The notes: generated from the sequence alone by a model not told the origin. 64,000 nt of DNA from Hyphomicrobiales bacterium (GCA_900472295.1 UCIA01000003.1:468307-532306), one strand, 5' to 3'. Positions 9,307 through 17,784 are shown, numbered from the stretch's first letter. Numbers and translations: made by a program.

Positions 9307-9345
9307 GAATTCCGGCCAAACGGAATTCTGGCCGGACGGAATTCT
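9307..9345. repeat. 16-bp tandem repeat upstream of etfB
   Basis: GGCCAAACGGAATTCT and GGCCGGACGGAATTCT follow each other directly (14 of 16 positions identical), and a further GAATTC precedes them. GAATTCC at 9307 and GGAATTC at 9322 also form an inverted pair. It lies between the etfB start and the rhomboid gene, so it could be an operator or a decayed repeat. Confidence 0.55.
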
Positions 9346-9426
9346 TGTCTTCTGCCGCCTAACGGTGGCGTCCTCCGTAGTTGCGGTGACGTTGCACGTC
9401 AATACGTGTCCCACAGTCAAATCGGT

Positions 9427-10227
9427 TCAGTCGGAACCGGAAGCGCCGCCCCGGCCCCAGCGCGTCGTCGGTTGCGTGGGCGCCGGATTGGTTGGCGCCG
9501 GTTCAGTTGAAGCGGCCGGTTGATCGGCGGTTTCGGGCCCGTCGTCGTCGCCGGCAAGCAACGGCACGCCGCGGCTGCGCATAATCAGCACCAGCGCGCC
9601 GCCGGCAATGATGCCGCCAATATGGCAGGCCCAGGATATCTGGTTCTCGCCACCGGCGGCAAACATCACCACCTGGAAGCCGATCCACAGAATCAGCGGG
9701 ATAAAGGCCGGGATGCGCAGCGGAATGCGGGCAAAGGCCAGCACCCACATTTTCACCCGGGGGTAGAGGACCAGATAGGCGGCGACGACGCCGGCAATGG
9801 CGCCGGAGGCGCCGATCAGCGGCACTTGCGAATCCCAGGCGACGAGCCCCTGGAAGAAGGCGCCGGCGACGGCGCACAGCAGGTAGAAGATGAGGTAGCG
9901 GATGTGGCCGAGCGCGTCCTCGACATTGTCGCCGAACACCCACAGGAACAGCATGTTGCCGCCGAGGTGGAAGATATCGGCATGCAGGAAGGCATAGGTG
10001 ATGTAGCTCAGGCTCTCGGGAATGACGATGAATTGGGGGGAGAGTTCAGCTGTGTTGTGGACCACCGAAGGAATGAAGCCGAGGCCGAGCACGGCTGCGT
10101 TGTTGAAATTTTCGCCGCCGATCGAGGTGATGAGAAAGACCAGGGCATTGGCCGCGATCAGGCCGATCGTCACATATTGCAGCCTTATGTGGCGCAACCT
10201 GTTGGAATCGTAAAGCGGGATGAACAT
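9427..10227 (-). CDS. Rhomboid-family intramembrane serine protease
   Basis: A 266-residue polytopic membrane protein. The catalytic Ser lies in LIGASGAIAGV (GxSG motif) and the catalytic His in SWACHIGGIIAGG on a later helix; other family features include HADIFHLGGNMLFLWVFG in the conserved N-terminal helices. The start at 10227 (MFIPLYDSN) is preferred because the longer frame runs into the upstream gene. The C-terminus is a proline/threonine-rich cytoplasmic tail. The substrate is unknown. Confidence 0.9.
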   Translation of the reverse strand: MFIPLYDSNRLRHIRLQYVTIGLIAANALVFLITSIGGENFNNAAVLGLGFIPSVVHNTAELSPQFIVIPESLSYITYAFLHADIFHLGGNMLFLWVFGDNVEDALGHIRYLIFYLLCAVAGAFFQGLVAWDSQVPLIGASGAIAGVVAAYLVLYPRVKMWVLAFARIPLRIPAFIPLILWIGFQVVMFAAGGENQISWACHIGGIIAGGALVLIMRSRGVPLLAGDDDGPETADQPAASTEPAPTNPAPTQPTTRWGRGGASGSD

Positions 10228-10259
10228 GCCCCAAGCCCCATTTGCCGCTGTCGAAAAGC

Positions 10260-10841
10260 TCAGCGGTTCTTGCCGGGCACCCATAACACGTCGGCATTTC
10301 CGTTGTCATTGACCGCACGGGCGGCGACGAACAGAAAGTCGGAGACGCGGTTGATGTATTTCAACCCGTCACGGTTGACGTGCTCGGCCGGGTTTTGCGC
10401 CAACGCCACCATGATCCGCTCGGCCCGCCGCGCCACGGTGCGGGCAAGATGGAGCGCGGCTGCGGCCGGCGAGCCGCCGTTCAGCACGAAGGATTTGAGC
10501 GGCTTAAGCTCCTTGTTGAGAAGGTCGATGTCTCTTTCGACGCGATCGGTCTGCGAGGCGATGATGCGCAGCGGCTCGTATTCGAGCGGCTTGCCGTCGT
10601 CGGGCACGGCGAGGTCGGCGCCGAGGTCGAACAAATCGTTCTGGATGCGGGAAAGCATGGCGTCGATGGCGGGATGGCTTGCCTCAGTGTGCAGGCGGGC
10701 GATGCCGATGCAGGCATTGGCCTCGTCGACCGTGCCATAGGCATCGACGCGCAGGTCGGATTTCAGCCGCCGCTCACCGGTGCCCAGGCCGGTCGTGCCG
10801 TCGTCGCCGGTGCGGGTGTAGATCTTGTTGAGCTTGACCAC
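10260..10841 (-). CDS. ATP:cob(I)alamin adenosyltransferase, PduO type
   Basis: A 193-residue enzyme that transfers the adenosyl group of ATP to cob(I)alamin to form coenzyme B12. The N-terminal ATP loop TRTGDDGTTGLGTGERR and the motif VDAYGTVDEANA are characteristic of the PduO/MMAB family, as is FVLNGGSPAAAALHLART followed by an arginine-rich helix (VARRAERIM). It lies between a twin-TM gene and the rhomboid gene on the same strand. Confidence in the family is high; whether it serves methylmalonyl-CoA mutase or another B12 enzyme is not shown here. Confidence 0.93.
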   Translation of the reverse strand: MVKLNKIYTRTGDDGTTGLGTGERRLKSDLRVDAYGTVDEANACIGIARLHTEASHPAIDAMLSRIQNDLFDLGADLAVPDDGKPLEYEPLRIIASQTDRVERDIDLLNKELKPLKSFVLNGGSPAAAALHLARTVARRAERIMVALAQNPAEHVNRDGLKYINRVSDFLFVAARAVNDNGNADVLWVPGKNR

Positions 10842-10863
10842 GCTTGTGCCTCCCCCGATGCCG

Positions 10864-11055
10864 TTACTTGCGGGTGAAATACACCGCCAAAAGGATCAGC
10901 GCCAAGGCGAGCGCCTGCAGCAGCACGCGGGCCTGCATGAGCTTGTTGGAGGTGACGCCGGAGCCGCCGCGCATCATGTTGATGAGACCGCGTATCAGCA
11001 CGATCAGCACGGCAACCATGACGAGGACGGCGAGGACGTTGAAGACGGTTGCCAT
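10864..11055 (-). CDS. Twin transmembrane (HIG1-like) small protein
   Basis: A 63-residue protein with two hydrophobic segments (about residues 5-24 and 41-58) joined by a polar loop (RGGSGVTSNKLMQARVLLQA). The length and the loop with NKLM.ARV..Q match the small twin-TM/HIG1-type proteins often found beside the cobalamin adenosyltransferase gene in alphaproteobacteria. HIG1 proteins in mitochondria assist respiratory complexes; a role here is only inferred. It is 22 bp upstream of the adenosyltransferase gene. Confidence 0.8.
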   Translation of the reverse strand: MATVFNVLAVLVMVAVLIVLIRGLINMMRGGSGVTSNKLMQARVLLQALALALILLAVYFTRK

Positions 11056-11079
11056 GGTCTGTTCCCAGTTCTGTTGCGG

Positions 11080-11946
11080 TCACGCGCGTCTGGCCAGCAC
11101 GCGGTAGAGCATCGATGCAGGCAGGATGCGTTTGAGCACAGCGCCGACCTTGGCCGGCACTGTTACCACATAGTGCGGTCGCGGGCGCCGCGACAGAAGT
11201 GCATGGCGCAAGGCGGTATAGACCACCTCCGGCCCCTTTTTCAGCCGCGATGAGCTGCCGCCGGCCTTGAGCCGCGCCAGTTGCGCGGCATAGGCGACGC
11301 GGTGGACGGAGTTTTCGTGGTCGATGTTTTTCAGGAACCAGAACAGCCCGTTGCTGGCGATTTTCGACGTCACCGGCCCCGGTTCGATCAGCGAGACGTG
11401 GACGCCGCTGCCCTGCAATTCCTGCCGCATGCACAGCATCAGGCCCTCGAGCGCATGCTTGGACGCCGAGTAGGCGCCGCGAAAGCGCACCGGCGCAAGG
11501 CCAAGGATCGAAGAACAATGAACCAGGCGGCCGTGCCCCTGGCGGCGCATCACCGGCACGATGCGTTGGGTGAGGTCGTGCCAGCCGAAGAAATTGGCCT
11601 CGAACTGTTCCTTGAGGGCTGCGACCGAGAGATCCTCGACCGCGCCGGGTTGCGCATGGGCGCCGTTGTTGAACAGGGCGTCGAGGCGCCCGCCGGTCCG
11701 ATCCAACACCGCGGCCACAAGAGCTTCGATGGAGTCTGGCTCGCGGTAGTCGAGATAAAAGGCCTCGATGCCGTCAGCCTCAAGCACGGCGATGTCTTGC
11801 GGCTTGCGCGCCGTTGCAAACACCCGCCAGCCATCCGCCTTCAGCGCACGGGCGCAGTAGGCGCCTATTCCGGAAGAGGCACCGGTGACGATGATCGTGC
11901 GCAACTCTTTGGCGGGCGGCATCGTGGTTTGAGCAAGGGTTGCCAT
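11080..11946 (-). CDS. Short-chain dehydrogenase/reductase
   Basis: A 288-residue classical SDR oxidoreductase. The cofactor motif TGASSGIGAYCARAL lies near residue 20, the NNG-like motif is ALFNNGAHAQ, and the catalytic Tyr-Lys pair is in GAYSASKHALEGL. The start at 11946 (MATLAQTTMPP) leaves 60 bp to the divergent YihY gene. The tail has a long basic extension after the SDR core, seen in some membrane-associated SDRs. The substrate cannot be told from sequence. Confidence 0.88.
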   Translation of the reverse strand: MATLAQTTMPPAKELRTIIVTGASSGIGAYCARALKADGWRVFATARKPQDIAVLEADGIEAFYLDYREPDSIEALVAAVLDRTGGRLDALFNNGAHAQPGAVEDLSVAALKEQFEANFFGWHDLTQRIVPVMRRQGHGRLVHCSSILGLAPVRFRGAYSASKHALEGLMLCMRQELQGSGVHVSLIEPGPVTSKIASNGLFWFLKNIDHENSVHRVAYAAQLARLKAGGSSSRLKKGPEVVYTALRHALLSRRPRPHYVVTVPAKVGAVLKRILPASMLYRVLARRA

Positions 11947-12006
11947 TTGCCACAATCCCTTCCCATATTCGCGGCGTCGAGACAATCGAAGGGAATGCGG
12001 CTCTTG

Positions 12007-12855
12007 ATGCGGAATATCGTCGTGCTGCGCCGCGTGCTCTATGACGCGCTTGGCCATTTCAACACCGACGACGGTTGGGCGATGGCCAGCCATCTGGCGA
12101 TCACTTCGCTGATGGCGCTGTTCCCGTTCCTGATCTTCGCCACCACGCTGGCGAGTTTTCTCGGCGCGCAAGCGTTCGCCGATACCGCCGTGCACCTGGT
12201 CTTCGACACATGGCCCGAACAGATCGCCAAGCCGATCGCGCGCGAGGTGCTCAACGTGCTGACCGTTCGTCGCACGGACCTTTTGACCTACGGCGTGCTG
12301 CTGGCCGCCTATTTCGCCTCCAACGGCATCGAGGCGCTGCGCACCTCGCTCAACCGCGCCTACCGGGTATCCGAGACGCGCGGCATCATCTACCGGCGGG
12401 TGCAGAGCATTTTCTTCGTCTTGATCGCCACTGCCGGCTTTCTCGTGATCAGCGTGTTGCTGGTCCTGGCGCCCTTGCTGGCGCGGCTCGCAGAAGCCTA
12501 TTTCGAGTGGATCAAGCCCTATACCGGAACGATCACGCTATGGCGTTACGTCATCGCCTCGGCGGTCATTATCGGCGGGCTGTTTGCCGTGCACTACTGG
12601 CTGCCGGCCGGCAAGCGCCGTTTCGTTTCGCTGGTGCCGGGCATCATCTTCACGCTGGCCGCGTGGCTTGTCGGCTCGACCATGTTCGCGACCTATCTCG
12701 ATCACTTCTCGTCCTATGTGACGACTTATGCGGGGCTTGCCTCGATCATGATCGCGGTGGTCTTCCTCTACATGCTGTCGGCGATCTTCATCCTCGGTGG
12801 CGAGCTCAACGCTGCGATCAGCCGCTATTTGGAGGCGCGAGCGCGGGTGGGGTGA
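12007..12855 (+). CDS. YihY/BrkB-family inner-membrane protein
   Basis: A protein of about 282 residues with six hydrophobic segments. The N-terminus includes DDGWAMASHLAITSLMALFPFLIF and a later segment ASNGIEALRTSLNRAYRVSE, both typical of the YihY/BrkB (formerly ribonuclease BN) family of unknown transport or envelope function. Two ATGs are possible: 11995 sits directly on the purine-rich GAAGGGA, whereas 12007 has it about 12 nt upstream, so I prefer 12007. It is transcribed divergently from the SDR gene. Confidence 0.87.
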   Translation: MRNIVVLRRVLYDALGHFNTDDGWAMASHLAITSLMALFPFLIFATTLASFLGAQAFADTAVHLVFDTWPEQIAKPIAREVLNVLTVRRTDLLTYGVLLAAYFASNGIEALRTSLNRAYRVSETRGIIYRRVQSIFFVLIATAGFLVISVLLVLAPLLARLAEAYFEWIKPYTGTITLWRYVIASAVIIGGLFAVHYWLPAGKRRFVSLVPGIIFTLAAWLVGSTMFATYLDHFSSYVTTYAGLASIMIAVVFLYMLSAIFILGGELNAAISRYLEARARVG

Positions 12856-12860
12856 GGGGA

Positions 12861-12990
12861 GGAATTGAAGAACTGGAGAATTGAACTGGAGAATTGAAGA
12901 ATTGAAGAATTGAGGAATTGAGGAAAAAAGTGGCCATATCTGGCGCTGAGTGCTTCTTCCCCAATTCCCCAATTCCTCAATTCCTCTTCC
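12861..12990. repeat. GAATTGA(A/G)-type simple repeat with inverted counterpart
   Basis: The tract 12861-12925 repeats GAATTGAAGA/GAATTGAGGA-like units at least six times; 12961-12990 carries the complementary CAATTCC units. The two arms can pair into a long imperfect hairpin about 35 nt apart. The right arm overlaps the last codons and stop of the EamA gene. It lies between convergent genes and might act as a two-way terminator. Confidence 0.75.
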
Positions 12991-13855
12991 CCTGCCTCGC
13001 CGTGGCCAGACCGACGCCCAGCGTCGCGATCGCCATGCCGACGATCTGCACAAGGTTGAGCTGTTCGCCAAACAGTGCCCAAGCGATAACCGCGGTGACC
13101 GCCGGCACGAGGTAGAACAGCGAAGCGACCTTCGACATCTCGCCGTCGCGGATCATCACCATCAACAGGAAGATGGCGCCGATCGACAGCACCAGCACCA
13201 GCCAGGCCATGGCAAAGATCAGCTCGCCATTGATGATGACCGTGCGCGTCTCGAAGGCGAATGAGGCCAGGATCATCAGCGCGCCGCCGCCGATATACTG
13301 CCAGAACGTCGCCGCCACCAAATCGCCGCCCGAGGCATAGCGCTTCTGCCAGATGGTGCCGGCGCTCATGCCCAGCACCGAGATCAGCGAGGCGATGAGC
13401 GTTTCTGGCGTGACGCCGCCGCCGAGCGCGCCGAGCTTCGGCCACAGCACGATGACGACGCCGATCAGGCCGACGGCGAGGCCGGCCCAGTGCCGCGGCA
13501 GGATAGCTTCGCCGAGGAACCTGCCGGCAAGCACGGCCGTGATCAGCGGCTGCAGGCCGACGATCAGCGCCGAGAGCCCGGCCGGCATGCCCCTGTGGAT
13601 CGCCCAGAACACCGCGCCGAGATAGATGCCATGCATGAGGATGCCGGCAACCGTGGCGTGAAGCGCTTCCGCCCTTGTGGCCCGCTTCGAGCCAAGCACG
13701 AGCATCAGACCGGCCAGCAGCATGGCCGCAATGACAAAGCGCGCCGCCAGGAAGGTGAAGGGTTCCGCCCAGGGCATGGCATAACGCGCGCCGATGAAAC
13801 CGGTCGCCCACAGGACGACAAAGGAGGCGGGGATGAACCGCTTGATGCTGTGCAT
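12977..13855 (-). CDS. EamA/DMT-superfamily permease
   Basis: A 292-residue protein with about ten transmembrane segments arranged as two EamA repeats, as in drug/metabolite exporters of the RhaT/YdcZ type. The first repeat starts SFVVLWATGFIGARYAMPWA, a common EamA opening. The C-terminus ends in ATARQGKRN, where the last codons are formed by the GAATTG repeat tract; the original C-terminus may therefore have been changed by the repeat. The substrate is unknown. Confidence 0.87.
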   Translation of the reverse strand: MHSIKRFIPASFVVLWATGFIGARYAMPWAEPFTFLAARFVIAAMLLAGLMLVLGSKRATRAEALHATVAGILMHGIYLGAVFWAIHRGMPAGLSALIVGLQPLITAVLAGRFLGEAILPRHWAGLAVGLIGVVIVLWPKLGALGGGVTPETLIASLISVLGMSAGTIWQKRYASGGDLVAATFWQYIGGGALMILASFAFETRTVIINGELIFAMAWLVLVLSIGAIFLLMVMIRDGEMSKVASLFYLVPAVTAVIAWALFGEQLNLVQIVGMAIATLGVGLATARQGKRN

Positions 13856-13995
13856 TGTCGGGAAACCGTCGCACGGGAAAGCGTTGAACGTGGCGTTGCT
13901 CTAGTCCCGTTCAACCCGGCGCGCAAAACGAAATGATTGATCCATGCATCACGGGAATTCAGGGGTGGTGCGCTTGACGTGCGTTTTCCACACGC

Positions 13996-14871
13996 TCAGA
14001 GGCCGACCAGCCGCCTGACATCGTCCGGTGACGCGCCTGCCTGTCTCAGCGCGGCAAGGCCGGTATCGCCAAGACTTTTCGACAGCTTGCGTCCATCCGG
14101 TCCAAGCACGAGACGGTGGTGGAAATAGCAGGGCTGACCGAGGCCGAGCAGGCCCTGCAGCAGGCGCTGGATGCCGGTGGCCGAGTAAAGGTCCTGGCCG
14201 CGCACGACATGGCTGACACCTTGCAGGGCGTCGTCGACGACGACGGCCAGGTGATAGCTGGTCGGGATATCGCGGCGCGCCAGGATCACGTCGCCCCAGT
14301 CCTGCGGCCGGGCCTCGATAGTTCGCGTCGCCGACAGCGTCTCGTCGGTGAATTCGCGCCAGGACAAATCCCGGCCAAGACGCGCCAGCGCCGCATCGAT
14401 GTCGAGGCGCCATGCGAAGGGCGCTTTGTCAGCGATCCGCCGGTTGCGCTCGCTGATCGGCAACGCCTTGTCGGCGGCGGGATAGAGCGGCACGCCGTCA
14501 GGATCGCGCGGCCAGTCGCGGCCGCGCTTTTCGCTGTCGGCGATGAAGGCCCTGATCTCGCCACGGCTCATGAAGGCGGGGTAGACGAGCTCTTCGCGGG
14601 TCAGCCGGTCGAGCACGGCCTGGTAGTCGGCAAAATGCTCGGCCTGGCGTCGCACCGGTTGTTCCCACTCCAGCCCGAGCCATTCAAGGTCGCGATAAAT
14701 GCCGGCTTCGAATTCCGGCGTGCAGCGCGTCGTGTCGATGTCCTCGATGCGCAGCAGCAGGCGGCCGCCGGCGGCGCGCGCCAGTTGCTGGTTGAGCAGC
14801 GCCGAATAGGCATGGCCGAGATGCAAGTCGCCATTCGGGCTCGGTGCGAAGCGGAATGTCAGGAGCGTCAT
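13996..14871 (-). CDS. gluQ: Glutamyl-Q tRNA(Asp) synthetase
   Basis: A 291-residue truncated homologue of glutamyl-tRNA synthetase that attaches glutamate to queuosine-34 of tRNA(Asp). It begins MTLLTFRFAPSPNGDLHLGH, with the HIGH-like motif HLGH, and carries a KMSKS-like GRKLSKS near the C-terminus; the anticodon-binding domain of full-length GltX is absent. The region after VYPAFMSRGEIRAF, where the E. coli enzyme has zinc-binding cysteines, contains none here. The start at 14871 is preferred over an upstream ATG at 14910. It is divergent from the glycosylase gene. Confidence 0.9.
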   Translation of the reverse strand: MTLLTFRFAPSPNGDLHLGHAYSALLNQQLARAAGGRLLLRIEDIDTTRCTPEFEAGIYRDLEWLGLEWEQPVRRQAEHFADYQAVLDRLTREELVYPAFMSRGEIRAFIADSEKRGRDWPRDPDGVPLYPAADKALPISERNRRIADKAPFAWRLDIDAALARLGRDLSWREFTDETLSATRTIEARPQDWGDVILARRDIPTSYHLAVVVDDALQGVSHVVRGQDLYSATGIQRLLQGLLGLGQPCYFHHRLVLGPDGRKLSKSLGDTGLAALRQAGASPDDVRRLVGL

Positions 14872-14946
14872 CTCAAAAGCGGCAATCGGGTTGTGCGGCG
14901 GTTTTGCCAATTGCTACTTTGCTGCACATTGGCGGACAAGGATACT

Positions 14947-15588
14947 ATGCAGCGCATCGCGACACCTGACGACATCGCGCAAGGGCTCGACGCGCTTTGC
15001 CGCATCGATCCGCGCCTGGAAAAGGTGCGCGGCATGGCCGGCGAGGTGCCGCTGCGGCTCTCCGAACCCGGTTTCAGGAGCCTGGCCTCGATCATCGTCT
15101 CGCAGCAGGTCTCACGCGCCAGCGCCGATGCCATTTTCGGCCGATTGGTAAAACTGGTCGATCCATTGACGCCGCAGGCCATCCTTGCCGCCGGTGAGGA
15201 CATGTTTCGCGAGGCCGGCCTGTCGCGGCCGAAGCAGCGCGGCCTGATCGCGGTAGCGCAGGCAGTGGCCGATGGGCTCGATCTGCATCATCTCTGCACG
15301 CTCGATGCCGGGGAGGCGATCAAGGCGATGACTGCGGTGTCCGGGATCGGCCCGTGGACGGCGGAAGTCTATCTTCTGTTTGCCGCCGGCCACCCCGATA
15401 TTTTCCCCGCACGTGACGTCGCGCTGCAGAGCGCGGTCGGCCACGCGCTGGGCATCGAGCCGCGCCCGCCGGAGAAAACACTCATCGCTTTGGCCGAATC
15501 ATGGAGCCCGTGGCGAGGTGTCGCATCGCGGCTTTTCTGGTCCTATTATCGCGAAACCAGGGGCAGGGACGCCGCCCCACCCGCCTGA
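14947..15588 (+). CDS. alkA: DNA-3-methyladenine glycosylase II
   Basis: A 213-residue HhH-GPD glycosylase that removes alkylated bases such as 3-methyladenine. The hallmark helix-hairpin-helix is VSGIGPWTAEVYLLF, and the catalytic Asp follows in FPARDVALQSAVG. It is about 200 residues, so it lacks the extra N-terminal domain of E. coli AlkA, as in many alphaproteobacteria. The start ATG lies 75 bp from the divergent gluQ start. Confidence 0.92.
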   Translation: MQRIATPDDIAQGLDALCRIDPRLEKVRGMAGEVPLRLSEPGFRSLASIIVSQQVSRASADAIFGRLVKLVDPLTPQAILAAGEDMFREAGLSRPKQRGLIAVAQAVADGLDLHHLCTLDAGEAIKAMTAVSGIGPWTAEVYLLFAAGHPDIFPARDVALQSAVGHALGIEPRPPEKTLIALAESWSPWRGVASRLFWSYYRETRGRDAAPPA

Positions 15589-15716
15589 AACCGCAAATAA
15601 GCATGAAAATCCTGCATTTTTGCCGCTTTTGACGAGCGACAATCCGCTTCACATCCCTGTCATGTCGGGCTTACAGTATCCGCGTCGATCGGTTCTGGAA
15701 CGAGGAGGTCAACAAG

Positions 15717-16274
15717 GTGACGGTTGCCGTATCTCCGGATGGGCTTCCAGCACTGGTGCTGAATGCGGATTACCGTCCGCTCAGCTATTACCCCTTGTCG
15801 CTCTGGTCCTGGCAGGACGCCATCAAGGCGGTGTTCCTCGATCGGGTCAACATCGTCGCCGAATACGAGCATGCGGTGTCTTCGCCGACCTTCTCGATGA
15901 AGCTGCCCAGCGTCGTCAGCCTGAAGGCCTATGTGAAGCCGTCCAGGCACCCGGCCTTCACCCGCTTCAACGTCTTCCTGCGCGACCGCTTCCAGTGCCA
16001 GTATTGCGGCACGCCCGAGGATTTGACCTTCGACCACGTCATCCCGCGCCATCGTGGCGGCGCGACGACCTGGGAGAATGTCGTTGCCGCCTGCTCGCCC
16101 TGCAATCTGAGGAAGGGCGGCATGATGCCGGCGCATGCCAAGATGTGGCCGCTGCAAAAACCCTATCAGCCGACCGTGCACGATCTGCACAACAACGGCC
16201 GCCTGTTCCCGCCCAACCATCTGCATGAAAGCTGGATGGATTATCTGTACTGGGATGTCGAACTGGAGCCCTGA
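15717..16274 (+). CDS. HNH endonuclease
   Basis: A 185-residue protein with a C-terminal HNH domain: a CxxC pair (CQYCG), the motif LTFDHVIPRHRGGATTWENV, and a second CxxC pair with a conserved Asn (ACSPCNLRKGG), giving a zinc-bound beta-beta-alpha fold. The N-terminus (LVLNADYRPLSYYPLSLWSW) is typical of the stand-alone HNH family conserved in alphaproteobacteria. The start is GTG with a strong GGAGG eight bases upstream. The biological target is unknown; nothing nearby suggests a restriction or phage system. The stop codon is overlapped by a terminal inverted repeat. Confidence 0.9.
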   Translation: MTVAVSPDGLPALVLNADYRPLSYYPLSLWSWQDAIKAVFLDRVNIVAEYEHAVSSPTFSMKLPSVVSLKAYVKPSRHPAFTRFNVFLRDRFQCQYCGTPEDLTFDHVIPRHRGGATTWENVVAACSPCNLRKGGMMPAHAKMWPLQKPYQPTVHDLHNNGRLFPPNHLHESWMDYLYWDVELEP

Positions 16275-16415
16275 GATCGTTCGAGAAATTCGCGAGGCTG
16301 GCCGTCTGGAGCGATTGTCTGCGCTTCCGATGCTCACGGACCAAATGTCCGCTCCGCTTCGGTTCTCGACAATCACTCCATACGACTCAGCCTGGCGAAT
16401 TCTTTGAACGATCTC
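16273..16415. repeat. 143-bp inverted-repeat element with 28-bp arms
   Basis: The arms 16273-16300 and 16388-16415 are inverted copies with 24 of 28 positions matching. Inside, GGAGCGATTGTC pairs with GACAATCACTCC (11 of 12), and a central GGACCAAATGTCC is a further near-palindrome, so the whole unit folds back on itself. It has no coding capacity. It lies between the convergent HNH and dsbB genes, and its first base falls in the HNH stop codon. It resembles a MITE or other rhizobial palindromic repeat. Confidence 0.75.
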
Positions 16416-16437
16416 GCGTCGGCGCTTGGCGCTTGAT

Positions 16438-16956
16438 TTAATCGCGCGAAAGCGCGCTGCGGAAGGCGACGGCGGCGAGGATGAGGCTGGCGATGGCGTT
16501 CCAGCCGGCCAGCGACAGGCCGAGGATGCGCAGTGCGGCCTTGTCGCAGGACGGCGGCACGAATTTGTCGAGCGCGTCGAGCACGCCCTTGCCGCCGGTG
16601 TCGACCGGGCCGGCACCGGCGGTGCAGTCAGCCGGGCCCTGCCACCAGGCCCATTCGACGCCGGAATGATAGACGCCGAGATAGAGGCCGTAGAGCATCA
16701 GCAGGCCGCCGATGGCGAGCAGGCCGCGCGTCAGCCATGCCGGCGCGTTGAACATCGAGGCGATCACCGCCAGAAGCATCAGCGGCGCGCCGACATAATA
16801 GGGCGTGCGCTGCTCGAGGCAGAGATGGCAGGGGATGTAGCCGCCAATATGCTGGAAGGCGAGTGCGGAGCCGACCGTGGCGGCCATGGCGACGGCGAGA
16901 AACAAAGCGGCGCGCGTCCGCTGGCGTCCGGTGTCGGCATTCATGGTCGCTGTCAT
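16438..16956 (-). CDS. dsbB: Disulfide bond formation protein B
   Basis: A 172-residue four-helix inner-membrane protein that reoxidises a periplasmic DsbA with quinone. The first periplasmic cysteine pair is IPCHLC; the second pair lies in the second loop (ADCTAGAG and PSCDK). The start at 16956 is chosen over a second ATG at 16944. A DsbA partner gene is not in this window. Confidence 0.9.
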   Translation of the reverse strand: MTATMNADTGRQRTRAALFLAVAMAATVGSALAFQHIGGYIPCHLCLEQRTPYYVGAPLMLLAVIASMFNAPAWLTRGLLAIGGLLMLYGLYLGVYHSGVEWAWWQGPADCTAGAGPVDTGGKGVLDALDKFVPPSCDKAALRILGLSLAGWNAIASLILAAVAFRSALSRD

Positions 16957-17048
16957 AGGTCTGTTCGTCCGTTGAGTTCGCCGCTCGCCTAGTCCCTTTT
17001 GTCCGTGTCGCTGTCCCAAAACCGCTGCGCACTTTTGGGCGACATGGA

Positions 17049-17642
17049 CTAGAACGCGTATTTGACGACGATATAGAGCAAAATCAGGGCAGCAGCGCCG
17101 GCGCCCGCGATCAGGCCAAGGCGCTTTTCGATGAACTCGCGGATAGGCTCGCCATAGCGGCGCAGAAGCCACGCCAGCAGCAGGAAACGGCCGCCGCGCG
17201 CGACGATCGCCAGCACGATGAACAGCAGCAGGTTGACGCCAAGCGCACCCGACAGGATCGTAACCACCTTGATCGGCGGCAGATGGGCGGCGCCAGAGGT
17301 GATCAGCATCAGGATGATAAGCTCGATGCTTACCCCGGCCGAGGTGCGCAGCGCTTCGAACTCGTCATACTTGCCGTAGAATTCGAGGATCGGCCTGGCC
17401 ACCGCGTCATAGGCGTAGTGGCCGATGAACCAGCCGGCGATGCCGCCCAGCACCGAGGCAACCGTGGCGATCAGCGCATAGCGATAGGCGCGGTCGGGCC
17501 GCGACAGCGCCATCGGCAGATAGAGCACATCGGCCGGCACCAGGAACACAGAGCTTTCGACGAAGGCGATGAAGGCCAGCCACCATTCGGCGGATTTTCT
17601 AGCCGCCAGTGACAAGGTCCAGTCGTAAAGTCCGCGAAGCAT
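17049..17642 (-). CDS. YqaA/DedA-family membrane protein
   Basis: A 197-residue protein with several hydrophobic segments. The segment AFIAFVESSVFLVPADVLYLPMAL matches the YqaA branch of the DedA/SNARE-associated family, inner-membrane proteins linked to lipid carrier flipping and envelope homeostasis. The start at 17642 (MLRGLYDWT) follows an AGGAGAG ribosome-binding site. It lies 92 bp upstream of dsbB on the same strand, so the two may be co-expressed. Confidence 0.85.
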   Translation of the reverse strand: MLRGLYDWTLSLAARKSAEWWLAFIAFVESSVFLVPADVLYLPMALSRPDRAYRYALIATVASVLGGIAGWFIGHYAYDAVARPILEFYGKYDEFEALRTSAGVSIELIILMLITSGAAHLPPIKVVTILSGALGVNLLLFIVLAIVARGGRFLLLAWLLRRYGEPIREFIEKRLGLIAGAGAAALILLYIVVKYAF

Positions 17643-17754
17643 CGGCTCTCCTGTGGGCACGCGCGCCGTCTGTCTAGAAAGATTTTCTGCGCTGCACAAT
17701 GGCCGAAGGTTCACGAAGCCGAAACGTGACATCGGCGCGCGGCCCTAAACGAGG

Positions 17755-17784
17755 AAGCGGCACCGCCGGATGGCGATGCCGCTT
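17755..17784 (-). terminator. Hairpin after the Na/Pi cotransporter gene
   Basis: A 13-bp stem with one mismatch (arms 17755-17767 and 17772-17784) closes a GGAT loop about 46 bp beyond the cotransporter stop. On the minus strand it is followed by CCTCGTTTAGG, a weak T run. It would separate the phosphate genes from the DedA-family gene downstream. Confidence 0.6.

Noticed and set aside
15717..16274. HNH gene as part of a restriction or phage-defence system
   Set aside because: No methylase, helicase or phage gene lies near it; the neighbours are ordinary housekeeping genes.
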